Source: Salvia splendens (lineage: Eukaryota > Streptophyta > Magnoliopsida > Lamiales > Lamiaceae). Taken from it: a stretch of DNA of 64,000 bases. Under the pieces are notes generated by a model. It had not been told where the DNA came from, did not search any database, and saw nothing but the letters and a program-made list of their open reading frames with translations. This document shows positions 34,567-45,931 of the stretch, piece after piece. Made by a program: the position numbers and the translations under genes. The stretch lies in contig NC_056048.1 of assembly GCF_004379255.2 (NCBI RefSeq), positions 13,415,197 to 13,479,196 on the forward strand, read 5' to 3'. Every line of letters begins with the position of its first letter. Position 1 is the first letter of the stretch.

Positions 34567-35825
34567 TGACTTAGTAATTGCTGCGTTGTGATAGCTGGTT
34601 CAAATATTAGTTGTATGAGTTCCATCAAATGATATCCAAGTCGGATCACAGGCTTTGCATTGATATTTTAGTTGTTTTTTTGTATTTTAAGTACAAGTTG
34701 CTGGTTATAATCAAATTTAAAGCTACTCTATAGCCAAAGACACCGGGGATCAATTCTTGTATTTTGTATGTGGTGCTTTTGGCTGCAAACTTGTTTAATG
34801 CAAAATTGAAAGAATAATCGTGAATCTAGGGTGAAATATAATGTAAGGATGGCATTTTTTTTGTTTGTGGGTGAACAAATGAGTTCAATAAATAATAGAT
34901 AAAATATCAACAAAAGAGTAAAATACTCAATCTGTTATAATATAATAATTTTCACTGTTTCTTTATATTAACATATTGTAGTACAAATATCAACAATTTT
35001 CACTGTTTCTTTATATCAACATACTGTATTACAAATATCAACATAGTGACATGAGAATCTCAACACAAATATTAGAAAATATCAACACAAAGATTGTTTA
35101 ATGCATTTATTGAAATAAAAGCTGCTTATCAACATATATGAAAATTGAAATAAAAATTATAAAATTTCATCATTCAATCATCGTTGGAATATATGCAATT
35201 TAGATCTTGTTAGAATACATATGAAATTACCTTTATTTTGATATATTTTTTACGAAAAAATAATTTAAATCAAGAGAGTCACGTAAATTTACAATTTTAA
35301 GATAATTTGAAGGAGAGAGAAATTGGTTAATTTTATGTATAAGAATTGATATTAAGATTGCTTACTAATTTTTTTAATTTAAAATATAATCCACGTAACA
35401 TTATTACCACCACTAGATCTCTTAAATAATGGCTAAGATTTAGTCTTATTTTCCTATAGCATAGTTAGCAATTGATCATAAACTATAAACTTATGAGTAG
35501 TTTCTATCCACACTATTTTTTTTTTCTTTTTAATTCACGACGGTTACAGATCCACGCTAAGTGTCTCGAACCCGACTTATTAGTTGGCCTAACCAAAATT
35601 AAGTAATAATGGTAGAGTCATAACACAGATGCTAGAATCACACGTACCATTGTAATCAATCATCATCTATATACATGTATTACTATTGCTAAATATGATC
35701 TCAAAATCCCAAAAATCAAACATTAGGATTCACACATAAATCTGCTGTGGTCAAAATCTCGGCTGGCTGCTTCTCACTGCCGCAATCAAATCCTGTACAA
35801 GTTTCCTTTCTTCAACCTGAGCTAC
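34567..35825. other. AT-rich intergenic sequence, 3' flank of ZEP remnant
   Basis: A short tandem-like duplication (CAACAATTTTCACTGTTTCTT-type, near 34950 and 34990) is present. No gene was found. The right end would be the 3' untranslated region of the ZEP exons. Confidence 0.5.
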
Positions 35826-36950
35826 TTATACTGCTTGCAGAACTTCATTTCCGTCCTTTTTCGTCGTCTTGGGAGGATATTTCATAGCCTTTACACGAAA
35901 AACAGCCTGCACAGATGGACACCGAGATGAATAAATAACCCTGACATAATCGGATGGGCTCATATGAGGCCAACTCCATACCTTCTTATCAGCCCCAAAC
36001 TCTATCACATCGGTAGGCCGAAAACGAGTAGGCAGGTTAGGGGAGACACGATACCGCCTGCCTTCATTGCTGCCAAATAAACATGTTTTAACATTATCAG
36101 ATTGCTATTCTCTATGAGGTTATTCTTATCTTATAGCCCGGACTTTCATCTCATATCGTCCTTTTAGCCCAAGTTTACAAATATTACACGTACTATCTCC
36201 GTTGTTCACTTAATAGTCGCATTGTATAGACAAATTAAACCAGCTTCGGGGGGATGAAGTAAGCAACGAGATATGTTATGCTACATCTGCTAAAAAACTC
36301 AGGCTAGGAAGGTCATCATGGGATTAGAGTTCGAGCTATAATGTAAGAATAACGGCTATAATGTAAGAATAACGTCTCTTTTATGAGAATTAGCACGAGA
36401 TTGAAGTCCCTACTCAGAAATCCAAGTCCCATACTCACTCCTCAAGTCTGTCAGGTAAAACGCGCCGTCTTTGCAACTTATACGAGCATGCATTTTAGAT
36501 ACCTACAAACTTCTCTTGTTGAGAACACAAGTGGTAAAGACGAAATCGAAACATGTTCAACAAGGGAAGAGTCTCACATGAGCTGATGGTATAGCTATTG
36601 ACACTCCTGGGAAGTCCGGATGCGGTACACTCCTAAGATGAGAAAAAAGTTACTCGTTAAACCCTAAACCATAAATATGTGAACGTGGATTGGGGCAAGA
36701 TGTATGCATGCCCGATCAAGTAAGGGTTGTTGTCATCTCTGTTCAGGAATATAGTCTCAGATGCTACAGTCGAATCTCCAATTGGAAACAGAAACCAACT
36801 GGGTACGAAAAGTAAAGGTGAGCTAATCGGATGGAGATAGAAGTGTTCAAAATATGGGGTAAAACTTACTCTGCATCGAGAGCTCGCTCTAAAGCATCAT
36901 CGTATGAGAACCATTCCCGTAACTGGTCACTAGCCTTCACGACATGCAGA
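35826..36950 (-). pseudogene. ZEP: Zeaxanthin epoxidase, 3' exons only (FHA-domain end)
   Basis: Zeaxanthin epoxidase converts zeaxanthin to violaxanthin in plastids, on the path to abscisic acid. Only its C-terminal exons are here, minus strand: about 36936-36870 (QLREWFSYDDALERALDA), 36798-36712 (WFLFPIGDS, NNPYLIG), 36632-36578 (SVPHPDFPGVSIAIPSAH), 36502-36414 (VSKMHARISCKDGAFYLTDL), 36069-35982 (NEGRRYRVSPNLPTRFRP, IEFGADKK) and 35906-35826 (AVFRVKAMKYPPK to the stop). Phases agree across all joins and form the FHA domain. The intron after 36712 has a GC donor. The FAD-monooxygenase part is absent: a copia LTR begins at 36981 and nothing like it follows to 64 kb. The frame is open, so this may be a recent truncation rather than an old relic. 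Confidence 0.85.
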
Positions 36951-37318
36951 AGAACAAGTTAGCTATTGGAAATTGCAACGTGTCAAGAAGAGCTATATTG
37001 TTAAGAAAGGAAAAGATGCCAGAAGATAATCACAGTTATACTCCTAAATTATACTCCAAGAATAGAATAAGAAATTTGATATTTGATTGATACTATACCA
37101 TAATTACACATGTATCAAACCCTATATAATAGGGCATCTCTGCAGTAATACAAATCATCAAATTATCGAATACATTACTTCTCTATTCTTCAATTATGCC
37201 TAATATCCCATTCAAGATGGTATCAGAGCAGGGGTGAGACTCAGAGTAGTCTCATCACTGTCTCGGACCAATCTCAAACCTTCCGGCCAAAATCCGGCAG
37301 ACCCTGAAAAACAAAACC

Positions 37319-38134
37319 ATGTCAGACAACGACGAACCACCAAAACCAACGGAAACAGAGCAATTCACTCGAACGTTTGCCAAATTCATGCGTGTGAGTA
37401 TCGCAAAAAATCAGAACCAAATAACAAACCCCATAACTCCAGATCCAACACCATACAGAATCGATTCCTCGCCATTAGTTATTGCAGAGAAAATAAATGG
37501 CGACAACTATCCCCAATGGTCTATCCTTATGAAAGCAGCAATTGGCGGAAGGGGGATGATGTCTCACATCACTGGAGTCCCCCCCTCCCCCCCGAAAACC
37601 GACCAAGCTTTCAGAAGGTGGCAACAAGCTGACCATTGCGTATTCACATGGCTAACCCAGAATGTAGAACCAAGGCTGGTGAGTCGATTGACTCAATACC
37701 CAACAGCCAGGGACATATGGGTGAGCATCGAGGTCACATATGGCAGTGGGAGTGACAAGATCCAAGTATATGACCTTTATGCAAAGGCAATCACATTAAA
37801 ACAAAAGGACGAACCACTGGAGGAAATCTGGACCAAACTAAACGATTTATGGATCTCCATAAATCGGAGGCATCCAAATCCGATGAAACACGCAGAAGAC
37901 ATAGACATATACAACACAGAGAAACAAGAACAGAGGCTATTCCAGCTATTAGTCGCCTTAAATAGCAAATATGAAAACATCAAGAAGGAAATCCTAAGAA
38001 CAAAGCCACTTCCTTCAGCCGAAGCGGCGTACGCCATTCTCCGGCGAGAAGATGTCCGATCGAGTGTCCTCCAGACAGAGGACTCCGACACACAAGGGAT
38101 CGGGGCAGGTCTGGCCGTGACCAATCAATGGTAG
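37319..38134 (+). CDS. Copia gag (UBN2-type), intact ORF
   Basis: 271 residues from ATG 37319 (MSDNDEPPKPTETEQF). It has the copia N-terminal phrase INGDNYPQWSILMKAAIGG, then CVFTWLTQNVEPRLV, ARDIWVSIEVTYGSGSDK and LLVALNSKYENIKKEILRT, which mark the retrotransposon gag family. The zinc knuckle CSHCGKKKHSHETC lies downstream in another frame (about 38221-38262), so gag-pol is frameshifted after this ORF. It is a transposon structural protein; function here is unlikely because pol is truncated. Confidence 0.85.
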   Translation: MSDNDEPPKPTETEQFTRTFAKFMRVSIAKNQNQITNPITPDPTPYRIDSSPLVIAEKINGDNYPQWSILMKAAIGGRGMMSHITGVPPSPPKTDQAFRRWQQADHCVFTWLTQNVEPRLVSRLTQYPTARDIWVSIEVTYGSGSDKIQVYDLYAKAITLKQKDEPLEEIWTKLNDLWISINRRHPNPMKHAEDIDIYNTEKQEQRLFQLLVALNSKYENIKKEILRTKPLPSAEAAYAILRREDVRSSVLQTEDSDTQGIGAGLAVTNQW

Positions 38135-38786
38135 CATCGAAGCCATCCTCAACGGAGCGGCAGCGGAATTGGCGGTGGGTGGAACAAACGGACCGAAGAG
38201 GACAAATCGAGACTTATATGCTCTCATTGTGGGAAGAAGAAACACAGCCATGAGACTTGCTTCGAGATCCATGGCTACCCGGAGTGGTGGTAGGAGAAGA
38301 AGCCTAAACCACCGCCAGCCCCATTTAGAGAAAATGGCCGAGCAGCAGCGGCGATAGGCGGAGGAGAACCGGTCGCCTCCGTCGGGAGCAACGTGGGAGC
38401 CGCTAACCACCGAGGCGGCAACCCGGAAACAGAAGGTGCAACCACCGGAGTAGCAACCGTCGCTAGAGGAGGAGGCGGCGCAATTTCGTCGGGTGAGGCA
38501 GAGAATGAGGAGGCGCCTCATTAGGGTTTGGTAAATTAGGGTACAGGAAATTAGTCTCAAACCCTTACTCTTTCACCCTCCCTAAAAAGGACCCCCCAGA
38601 CCCTGGTAAATTGCACATTGCACCCCGAAATTTGCAAACTACCCCCTGTACTCCCAGATATTGCAAATAGGCCACCCCACTACAGAAATTCACAAATAAA
38701 ACCCCTACAGTTAGAAAAAATCCCGAAACAGCCCCTATACCTTGTAAAAATCGGTTCCAGATACTTGAAAATTTACATGCGTCCTA

Positions 38787-39993
38787 TGCCTTGAATGTTT
38801 CCTCTGAAGAGAAAAATGACAAGAGGATTTTTGACTGCGGAGACACTGACACTATTACTTATGATATCTATGATATATCCAATATGCATTGGGCATCAAA
38901 AAGCCATATCCAAACTGCCAGTGGCGAATTTACACCTGTTGAAGGAGCGGGAACAGTCAGAGTTTCATCAGCTCTAACACTGTCTAATTGTCTATATGTT
39001 CCTTCTATGTCGCATAAACTGTTGTCAATTAGTCATGTGACGAAAGAATTAAACTGTACTTTGCTGATGCAACCAACTTTTAGCCTGTTACAGGATATCA
39101 GGACAGGGGAAAATATTGGACGTGGCACTGAACGGGACGGGTTGTATTATGTGGATGGAATAGCACAACGAGGAACTGCTTTGCTAACTCATGGGACTAC
39201 TGATAGGGAGGCCTGGCTCTGGCATCGACGTTTGGGATATCCTTCCACGGGTTATTAAAAAATCCTTTTTCCTAAATTTAGTCAAGATATGTACTGTGAA
39301 ACCTGTGTGTTGCCAAGAGCCATAGACATTCATATGAATCAAACAATACCCGTGTTGATTCCCTTTTTTCACTAGTTCATTCCGATGTGTGGGGTCCCTC
39401 TCCTACTATGGGGGGACAAGGGTTCAAATATTTTCTCCTCTTTATAGATGATTGCACCCGTATGACCTGGGTCTACTTTATGAAACAGAAAAATGAAGTT
39501 TTTGAACATTTTAGTCACTTTCATGCACTAGTTCAAACCCAATTCCAGATAAACATAAAGACCCTTCGTTCAGACAATGGGGAGAATTTGTCAACTCAAA
39601 AATGAAAACTTTCTACCACGATAAAGGTCTTGTCCACCAAACCACATGCCCATACACCCCAGAACAAAATGGCATATCAGAAAGGAAAAACCGCACCATC
39701 CTAGAAATGGCTAGAGCCATGCTTATTGAGTCTAACACCCCCAGACACTTCTGGTCCGAAGCTATTGCCGCATCTGTCTATTTGACAAACCGATTAACGT
39801 CTAGAACCCTTGACCTTCAAACACCCCTGAAAGTCCTCTCGACACTAGCCCACATACCATTACCTTTGACCTTACAGCCTCGAGTTTTCGGGTGCTCAGT
39901 CTTTGTACACATCCTGAAGCATGAGAGAAATAAACTAGCCCCCTAATGCGAAGCATATGTCATATACTTTCTCCCGTAGACTAAACATTTTTA
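38787..39993 (+). pseudogene. Copia protease-integrase remnant
   Basis: A protease-like stretch with FDCGDTDT (about 38830) is followed by LYVPSMSHKLLSISHVTKEL, GAG-pre-integrase LWHRRLGYPS (about 39220), integrase HSDVWGPS and DDCTRMTWVYFM (about 39380-39480), RSDNGE, and TPEQNGISERKNR (about 39655). Stops and frameshifts near 39255, 39600 and 39945 break the frame. The element then ends. Confidence 0.85.
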
Positions 39994-40089
39994 TGTTAAT
40001 TGTAACTCATCAAGTTGTGCCTGTAGTGTAGTTTTGGGTGTTGGAAGCTGGAAGTTCGTCGGAAATGCACAACTGAGAAGTCAGAAGAA

Positions 40090-40365
40090 ACACCCGGTCG
40101 GCTGAATTTCCAGGCTTAAAACACCCGGCCGGGTGAATTGCGTAAGGCATTCGGAGTCCAGAGGCTTCACCCGGTCGGGTGATTCTATGTTGCAAAACGC
40201 TCGGTCGGGCGATTTCAGTTAGGCATCAGGAGTCCAGAGGCTTCACCCGGTCGGGTGTTCTGACATCATAGAAACACCCGGTCGGGTGTTTTTCGCGACG
40301 CATCCAGAAGCATTTCACCCGGTCGGGTGATTTCTCTTTTAAGAAACACCCGATCGGGCGTTTCG
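40090..40365. repeat. Eight spaced near-palindromes CACCCGGTCGGGTG in an LTR
   Basis: Near-copies of CACCCGGTCGGGTG occur at about 40090, 40122, 40168, 40198, 40245, 40275, 40316 and 40347, separated by 16-33 bases of unrelated or partly repeated sequence (AGTCCAGAGGCTT recurs). Some copies are changed on both arms (CGCTCGGTCGGGCG, CACCCGATCGGGCG). Confidence 0.85.
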
Positions 40366-41676
40366 GGGCGTCAACCGCAATTGGGCAGTTTTCTCTCGGC
40401 AGTTTGGGGGAATTAAAAGGAGGAAACAGAAAACAGAGAAGGGACAGGACGAATTGAGGAGAAAAAGAGAGGAAAAGAAAGAAGAGAAGGAAGAAAATTC
40501 CGGCCAACATTCCGACGAACCTTCTCCAAATCTTCATTCCACTCGACGAGAGCATGCTTCCTACGGTTTTAATTGTGATTATTACCATGTGTTTAGGCTA
40601 AACTCTCAATGTTGCTCCAAGTTGTGATTTAGACGTGTTCGAATCTATCTACATCTTTGAATTCACGTTTTGACTTCGTTGATGTGTTTAATGTTAGTTT
40701 CTATTACTTTAGAGGCTTCTATCGTTATAGATGTTTAATCCTTGTTTATCGTCTCTTTAACATGGACTTGGATGGACTAATCAATTGATGTGTTGTTGAA
40801 TTTGAATTGTTTAGAGGATAATTTGACAATGAGTAAGGTAAGTTCTTATAGTAGATGATCTTTTATTCCTGCGCTACCGCAGGAATTTAATGTCTTTGAA
40901 AGTTAATTCATGGAACAAGTGTTCAGCTGACTGTGAATTATACGTCGCAAACATGTTCAGTGCACGCGATTAGGTTGATTAATTAATCCCAAAATAGGTG
41001 TTTTTGATATAAGTGTAGAATGATTCAAGTCTAATGAGCAACTTGGAGTGACATAATTTCCTTTTCGAATAGTCTTACGTTAGTTAACTTGCAACTTTAT
41101 TTTGTCATTAACTTTTAGAAATCAAAACCTTTCAATCAAAATCCTTTTTAGTATGTCTTTTGTTTGTGTTGGAGTTAAATAAACTTTACCTTCCCTGTGG
41201 ATCGACACTCGAAGTACTACATTCGACGATGTATTCTTGCAATATCGTTGTAATATTAGAGTCAATTTATTAAACTTGTGTGAACTTTACACTTGATATT
41301 TAAACTCGAAAATTACATATCAAGTTTTGGCGCCGTTGCCGGGGAAGGCAATAGATTGTTTAGCTTCTTTTTGTTTGTTTGTTTGTGTTTTGTTTTATGT
41401 GATCTTTCTTTGTTTTGTAAAGGTACTCATTTCGTATTCTTGGGAGGTGATATCCATCTACCACGTCTGGATTTGAAGACGAAGGAGTATATTTTTTAGG
41501 TGACATCTTTTTAACTCTTAGTTTAGGTAGTTTAGTTTTCACTAAAGCACACACGTTTTATAGTACTTACCCCGAAGTTGTCGAGAGGTCTCACTTTCGG
41601 TAATAGGAAATATATTGTGCTTGTGCTTGGTGTATTTTCTGTTGTGTTGGTAAAATAATAATAAAAAAAACAGTGA

Positions 41677-42973
41677 ATGCACACGCGATCTCAGGGTACA
41701 CCACCGTTTGGATTACTCCGTTATCAAAGAAGAAGGGTTAGAGGTACTTCAGTTGAGATCTTTTCGGACTATCCGAGTCCAATCAGAAATAACCGGTTTT
41801 TTGGTGAAGAAAGGAAGGATAATCAAGAGTTAGATGGTGAATCAATGGTTGAGAATAATGAGAATCCACCACCCGTGGTAAGGTTTGGCGACACTCTTAG
41901 ATCGGGAATTGAGCACCCGAGAGAATTTGCATACGCCAATGATAATGTCAACATTCCACCCCACTACATAAGCTTGGTGAATGGGGGGAATTTGTTTCAT
42001 GGTAGGGATGATGAAGATCCGGTGAGTCATCTCAACGCCTTCTACGAATTGACAATCTCTCATAGACCTCCTAATGTGGAGCACCATCGGATTAAGAGGG
42101 CATTATTTCCGTTCTCATTGAGGGAGAAAGCAAGAGCGTGGTATGACTCATTGCCGGGCTACAACATTGCAACATTCCAAGAGTTGAAATCGTTGTTTAT
42201 CTTGGAATACAACTCTCCAATGAAGATCGAGAAGTCGAGAGAGAAGATCACTTCATTCCGACAGAAGTATGATGAGTCCTTAGTCCTTCGCGGAAGCATG
42301 GAAGAGATTCACGGAGTTGATAAGGAAATGCCCAAGTCATGGACTAGCTCCGGGGCTTGACCTTTTGAAATTCTACAAGGGTCTCAACAATGAAGGCACG
42401 AGACTAGTGACTGCAGGTTCGAATGGGAACCTAGATGATCTAACTCACGATGAGGTGAGATCCTTGTTTCAAAGGTTGGCCAACAATCAAAGGAATTGGC
42501 ACAATCCAACAAGAGGAGCTGATAGAGCAGGAGATATGTTTGGTGCTACAAAAGACGCAGAAAGAGTGAATGCAATTGAGGCTCAACTGGCGGACATAAG
42601 CACACAAATGTCTTCAATGACAAAAACAGTGAATTCTCTTCAACTGACTCCTCAACCCCAAGCAGTGACCGTGATGAGATGTGGATTGTGTCAAGGAGGG
42701 CATCATACTGATCAATGCCTAAGTCTTCAAGGACCACCCGTTAAGGATGTGAACTACATTGGTAACAATCGCCAATGGTTCAACCAAGGCAACCAATACA
42801 ACAACCAACAAAATTGGAGGCCTCAACAAACGAGTTGGAATCAAGCTGGTCCTAGCAACAACTCGGGTAATCAATGGAGGAACAACACTCAACCCCCAGG
42901 TTATGAGAAGAAGCCATCCGTCGAGGATCAATCGGGACAGATTCTCTCTTTTATGACTAAGAGTCAACAGTGA
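41677..42973 (+). pseudogene. Athila-like gag, one frameshift
   Basis: Starts at ATG 41677 (MHTRSQGTPPFGLLRY). The capsid region has DPVSHLNAFYELTISHRPP, FPFSLREKARAWYDSLP and FQELKSLFILEYN, standard for the Ty3 retrotransposon gag domain. A frameshift near 42285 moves the reading to a second ORF (FTELIRKCPSHGLAPGLDLL, then DISTQMSSMTKTV). The zinc knuckle CGLCQGGHHTDQC lies at about 42683-42721, followed by an Asn/Gln-rich tail. Pol is absent. Confidence 0.88.
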
Positions 42974-43695
42974 ATGTATCTCTGATGTGGTCCTTACAGT
43001 GTTATTAATAGCGTATGGCGGCTTATGGCAGTCAGTCAAAAAACCGCCATAGGGATATGGCGGTCGGTCAAAAAACCGCCATAGGGATATGGCGGTCGGC
43101 ATGGCGGTATTATGGTATAAATGGCGGTCGATAAATTAACAAATAAATAAAATATAATACATAACATAAGATGCAAAAAAATTAGAATAGTTATAGGAAA
43201 ATTAGAAAATTAAATGGTGGAAAACAATAATTATGGAAACGCTTTCATCGAGTAGAATAGTTATAGGAAAAGAGAGAGAATTATACAGTGGAATTAATCC
43301 ATGCATCGAGTAGAACAGTTATAAGAAAAGAGAGAGAATTAAATAGTGGAATTAATACAAACTGAGCATCCACATTAGTGGATTAGTGCCCGCCCTAGCC
43401 ACAGGCTAGCGGCTAGGGCGGGCGTCTAGTCCACTATTGCAATCGGCTAACGGTAAGAACGAGCGCGGAGCGGACGAGAGGCTGGGCTTGGACTAACCGG
43501 CTAGCCGATCGCTGGTCGCCTATTTTGCGGCGAGCAATAGGCTACCCGATTTATTTATTTATTTTTATTTTTTTATTTATACTCTATATTTACAACTCAT
43601 TACACTTCATTTTTTTAATATTTGATAAACACCAATAATTAAAATGAATTAAATCGTATTTGTCAATTTATTTCTTGGGCTAGGGTATTGGCTAG

Positions 43696-45037
43696 CAATG
43701 TTATGGATGGCGTACGGCGGCTTACGGCGGTGAGCCCAAAAACCGCCACAGGGATATAGCGTATCAGTATGGCGGGATATGGCGGTCGATAAATCAATTA
43801 ATAAAATATTAGTAATATATGTATATATAAATTCAAAAAATTAGAAAATAATAAAAAATTGTAATATATCAAGTTATCAACTATTAAAAAAATAAATAAA
43901 GCATAAAGTCATAAGCAATTATATAATATGCCTACCATAATAAGTCTTAGTTCAACAATCAAAATACAAAGTCATCACAAATTCATAACACATATCAAAT
44001 CTAAATTAAAACCATCCTCAATCATCACCACCCCCAACATAGTCATCCTCCACAAGATAGTTATCCTCATCCTCATCGATATCATCGTCCTCCAACGAAG
44101 TAGATCCTTCCTCTTCATCCCCAACTTCTTCTTCTTCCAATTCTTCATCCACAAGCTCTCTTTCTTCAACCACTGTCGCCAATCTGCCTTTCCCTAATTG
44201 GCCTTTCCCTTTTCTAGTTGTGGTTGTGGTTCTTGAGGCTTTCCTAGAACTTGATGATGTAGAAGCTTCTTTTCTTTTCTTAGACCTAGTATATGTGATA
44301 GGCTCTCCAATCCCCGACGACTCGTAGACAGTATCCCAATCAAGTGAATCTCCATCAAAAACTCTATCACTGCCTTCACCATCAGCACCATCCAACTCTC
44401 CAACCAACCAATCATTACAGTGATCAATGTAATCGAGTGAAATAGGATCGAGTGTATGTCTTTTGTCGTACCTCTCATTCAATTTTTGGTTATATTTTAC
44501 GTAAACCAAATCTGACCCTAATTCCTAATTAAAATGGCATGTAAATTAGAAAATTGATAATTAAAACGGCATGCAAATTAGAAAATCTGGTACAATTTCG
44601 GTTACCTTCAAAATCTGGGCAGTGGGCTGCTCTAGACAGACCGGCGGCGGCGGTCGGCGGCGGGTGGCAGACCGGCGAGCGGCGGCGGCGGTCGGCGGGG
44701 CAGTAGGACTGGGGGCGCAGCAGGTTAAGTTTGTTTGAGAGGGAAAGAGATACTATGAAAAAAACCCTAGATTTTGACTTAATTGGCATTTTATTTCATT
44801 ATTTGGGCCGGGTTAAGGGTTAAAAATCAGTTTGGCCGTGTTATTTGGTAATTGGGCTGAGGTTTGGGGCAGCCCAACCAAAAGTGACGCCATAACTGCC
44901 ATGGCACCGCCATGGCGCCTCACTCATGGCGGTCGCCATAAAAAAGTTTTGTGGCAGCTCGTGGCGATGGCGTTTTTTCCGAAACCCGCCACGCAATGGC
45001 GCCACGGCGGCGCCATGGCCGCTTTTTAATAACACTG
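43696..45037. mobile_element. Inner hAT element
   Basis: CAATGTTATGGATGGCG...GGCCGCTTTTTAATAACACTG with perfect 8-bp duplication TTGGCTAG (43688-43695, 45038-45045). It shares termini and ATGGCGG-type subterminal repeats with the outer hAT, so they are one family. It retains a transposase C-terminal fragment on the minus strand. Confidence 0.9.
44018..44509 (-). pseudogene. hAT transposase C-terminal fragment
   Basis: Reads VYVKYNQKLNERYDK, then DPISLDYIDHCNDWLVGE, then a basic patch (RSKKRKEASTSSSSRKASR) and a long Glu/Asp tail. The first part resembles the end of plant DUF659/hATC transposases (VYVHYN, DPI, W motifs); the catalytic and dimerisation cores are missing. It lies inside the inner hAT, which supports the assignment. 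Confidence 0.6.
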
Positions 45038-45673
45038 TTGGCTAGGCTATTGTTAGCCTATTGCTAGGCTGTTACTTGGCTAGGATAGTAACTAGGCTGT
45101 AGGAAGGGCATGATGATGTGGCAGGAAGAGTTTTTTGCTAGACTATGCTAGTTTGATGCTATTGTGGATGGTCCAAGTAGTAGTACATAAAAATTTTCAG
45201 TTATCTTGAATCGTGAATGAAAATCTAGAATCTGGAGCCTTGTGTGTGTGGAGACTGGAGAGACGATAACTTGGATTGACAGCCGCGGTTATGGTTTTGA
45301 AGCCAGAAACTCCCATAAACCCTATATATAGACTGTTTATAATGGCCAATGGGCTAGGTTACATGTCACGTGGGCCGGGTAGTGGGGTAAGTGGGTCGTT
45401 TTGCAAGGCAAAAAGGCATCTCGATCGCCATGAAAGCCATATCCTGCCACGGCGCTTCGCGAATGGCGGCCGCCATTCAAAAAAGGGAGTAAACTGCCAT
45501 ATCACATTGTGGCGGTGGCGTTGAGCCTAGAAACTGCCACCGCCATCCGCCACGGCGCCGCCATCTCCGCTTTTTAATAACACTGGGTCCTTATGAGCAA
45601 TATTCAATAATTATTTTTAATCTTTTATTTGGTTCAGTTCTTAAACTCGGTAAAGAGTTCCAGAAATAAAATA

Positions 45674-45931
45674 CTCCATCCGTCACACTCCCACTTTAAG
45701 AGTGTCGGTTAACCATATTTGGGTGTCCCACTTTAGGAGTCCCGGTTGAAATATTACATAAATGGTAATAGGCCCCACATTCTACTAACCTTTTTCTACT
45801 CACATTTTATTATAAAACTAATATATAAAAGTATGACCCACATTCCACTATCTTTTTTCACCTACTTTCCTTTACACTTCTTAAAACCCTTGCCGAACTC
45901 AAATGGGACTCCTAAAGTGGCACGGAGGGAG
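45674..45931. mobile_element. Stowaway MITE near the 3' break of MAP1D
   Basis: CTCCATCCGTCACACTCCCACTTTAAGAG at left and CTCCTAAAGTGGCACGGAGGGAG at right, with TA on both sides. The spacer 45594-45673 and 45934-46061 show no exon. Confidence 0.85.

Larger units (their letters stand above)
36981..39993 (+). mobile_element. 5' part of a Ty1/copia element (Ale/Retrofit-like), 3' truncated
   Basis: A 234-bp 5' LTR (36981-37214; TGTCAAGAAG...CCCATTCA) is followed by PBS TGGTATCAGAGC (37218-37229). Gag, zinc knuckle, protease and integrase follow. Sequence similarity ends around 39990 in the integrase/RT interval, where an Athila-like LTR begins. No RT, RNase H or 3' LTR is present. LTR length and termini match the TRIM family of this window. 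Confidence 0.8.
39994..42980 (+). mobile_element. 5' part of an Athila-like Ty3/gypsy element
   Basis: A long LTR ends ATTACATATCA at 41322. Five bases later comes PBS TGGCGCCGTTGCCGGGGA (41328-41345), the tRNA-Asp-type site common in Athila/Tat elements. Gag follows. The left border (39994 or 40001, both TGT) is uncertain, and no 3' part, pol or 3' LTR remains; a hAT insertion sits where gag ends. Confidence 0.8.
43364..45173. mobile_element. Harbinger-type non-autonomous element inside the hAT
   Basis: Left GAGCATCCACATTAGTGG and right CTATTGTGGATGGTC are inverted and match the ends of the Harbinger element at 28358-30103. Inner parts on both sides are rich in CTAGCC/GGCTAG repeats. Excluding the nested hAT it is about 470 bp and noncoding, i.e. 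a MITE. The trinucleotide duplication is not clear. Confidence 0.7.
42997..45585. mobile_element. Outer hAT-type DNA transposon
   Basis: Ends CAGTGTTATTAATAGCG and CGCTTTTTAATAACACTG are inverted. The perfect 8-bp duplication GGTCCTTA flanks it (42989-42996, 45586-45593), diagnostic of hAT. Subterminal sequence on both sides is packed with ATGGCGG/CCGCCAT motifs, typical transposase-binding repeats of hATs. No transposase of its own is visible; most of the interior is a nested Harbinger-type element. Confidence 0.92.

Noticed and set aside
40090..40365. CRISPR-like array of palindromic repeats
   Set aside because: The repeats are 14 bp and imperfect, spacers vary and partly repeat, the locus lies inside a plant LTR, and no Cas-like gene exists here.
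44018..44509. Independent acidic nuclear protein gene
   Set aside because: It is bounded by a hAT with perfect TSDs and resembles the end of a hAT transposase; no promoter or start region of its own is seen.
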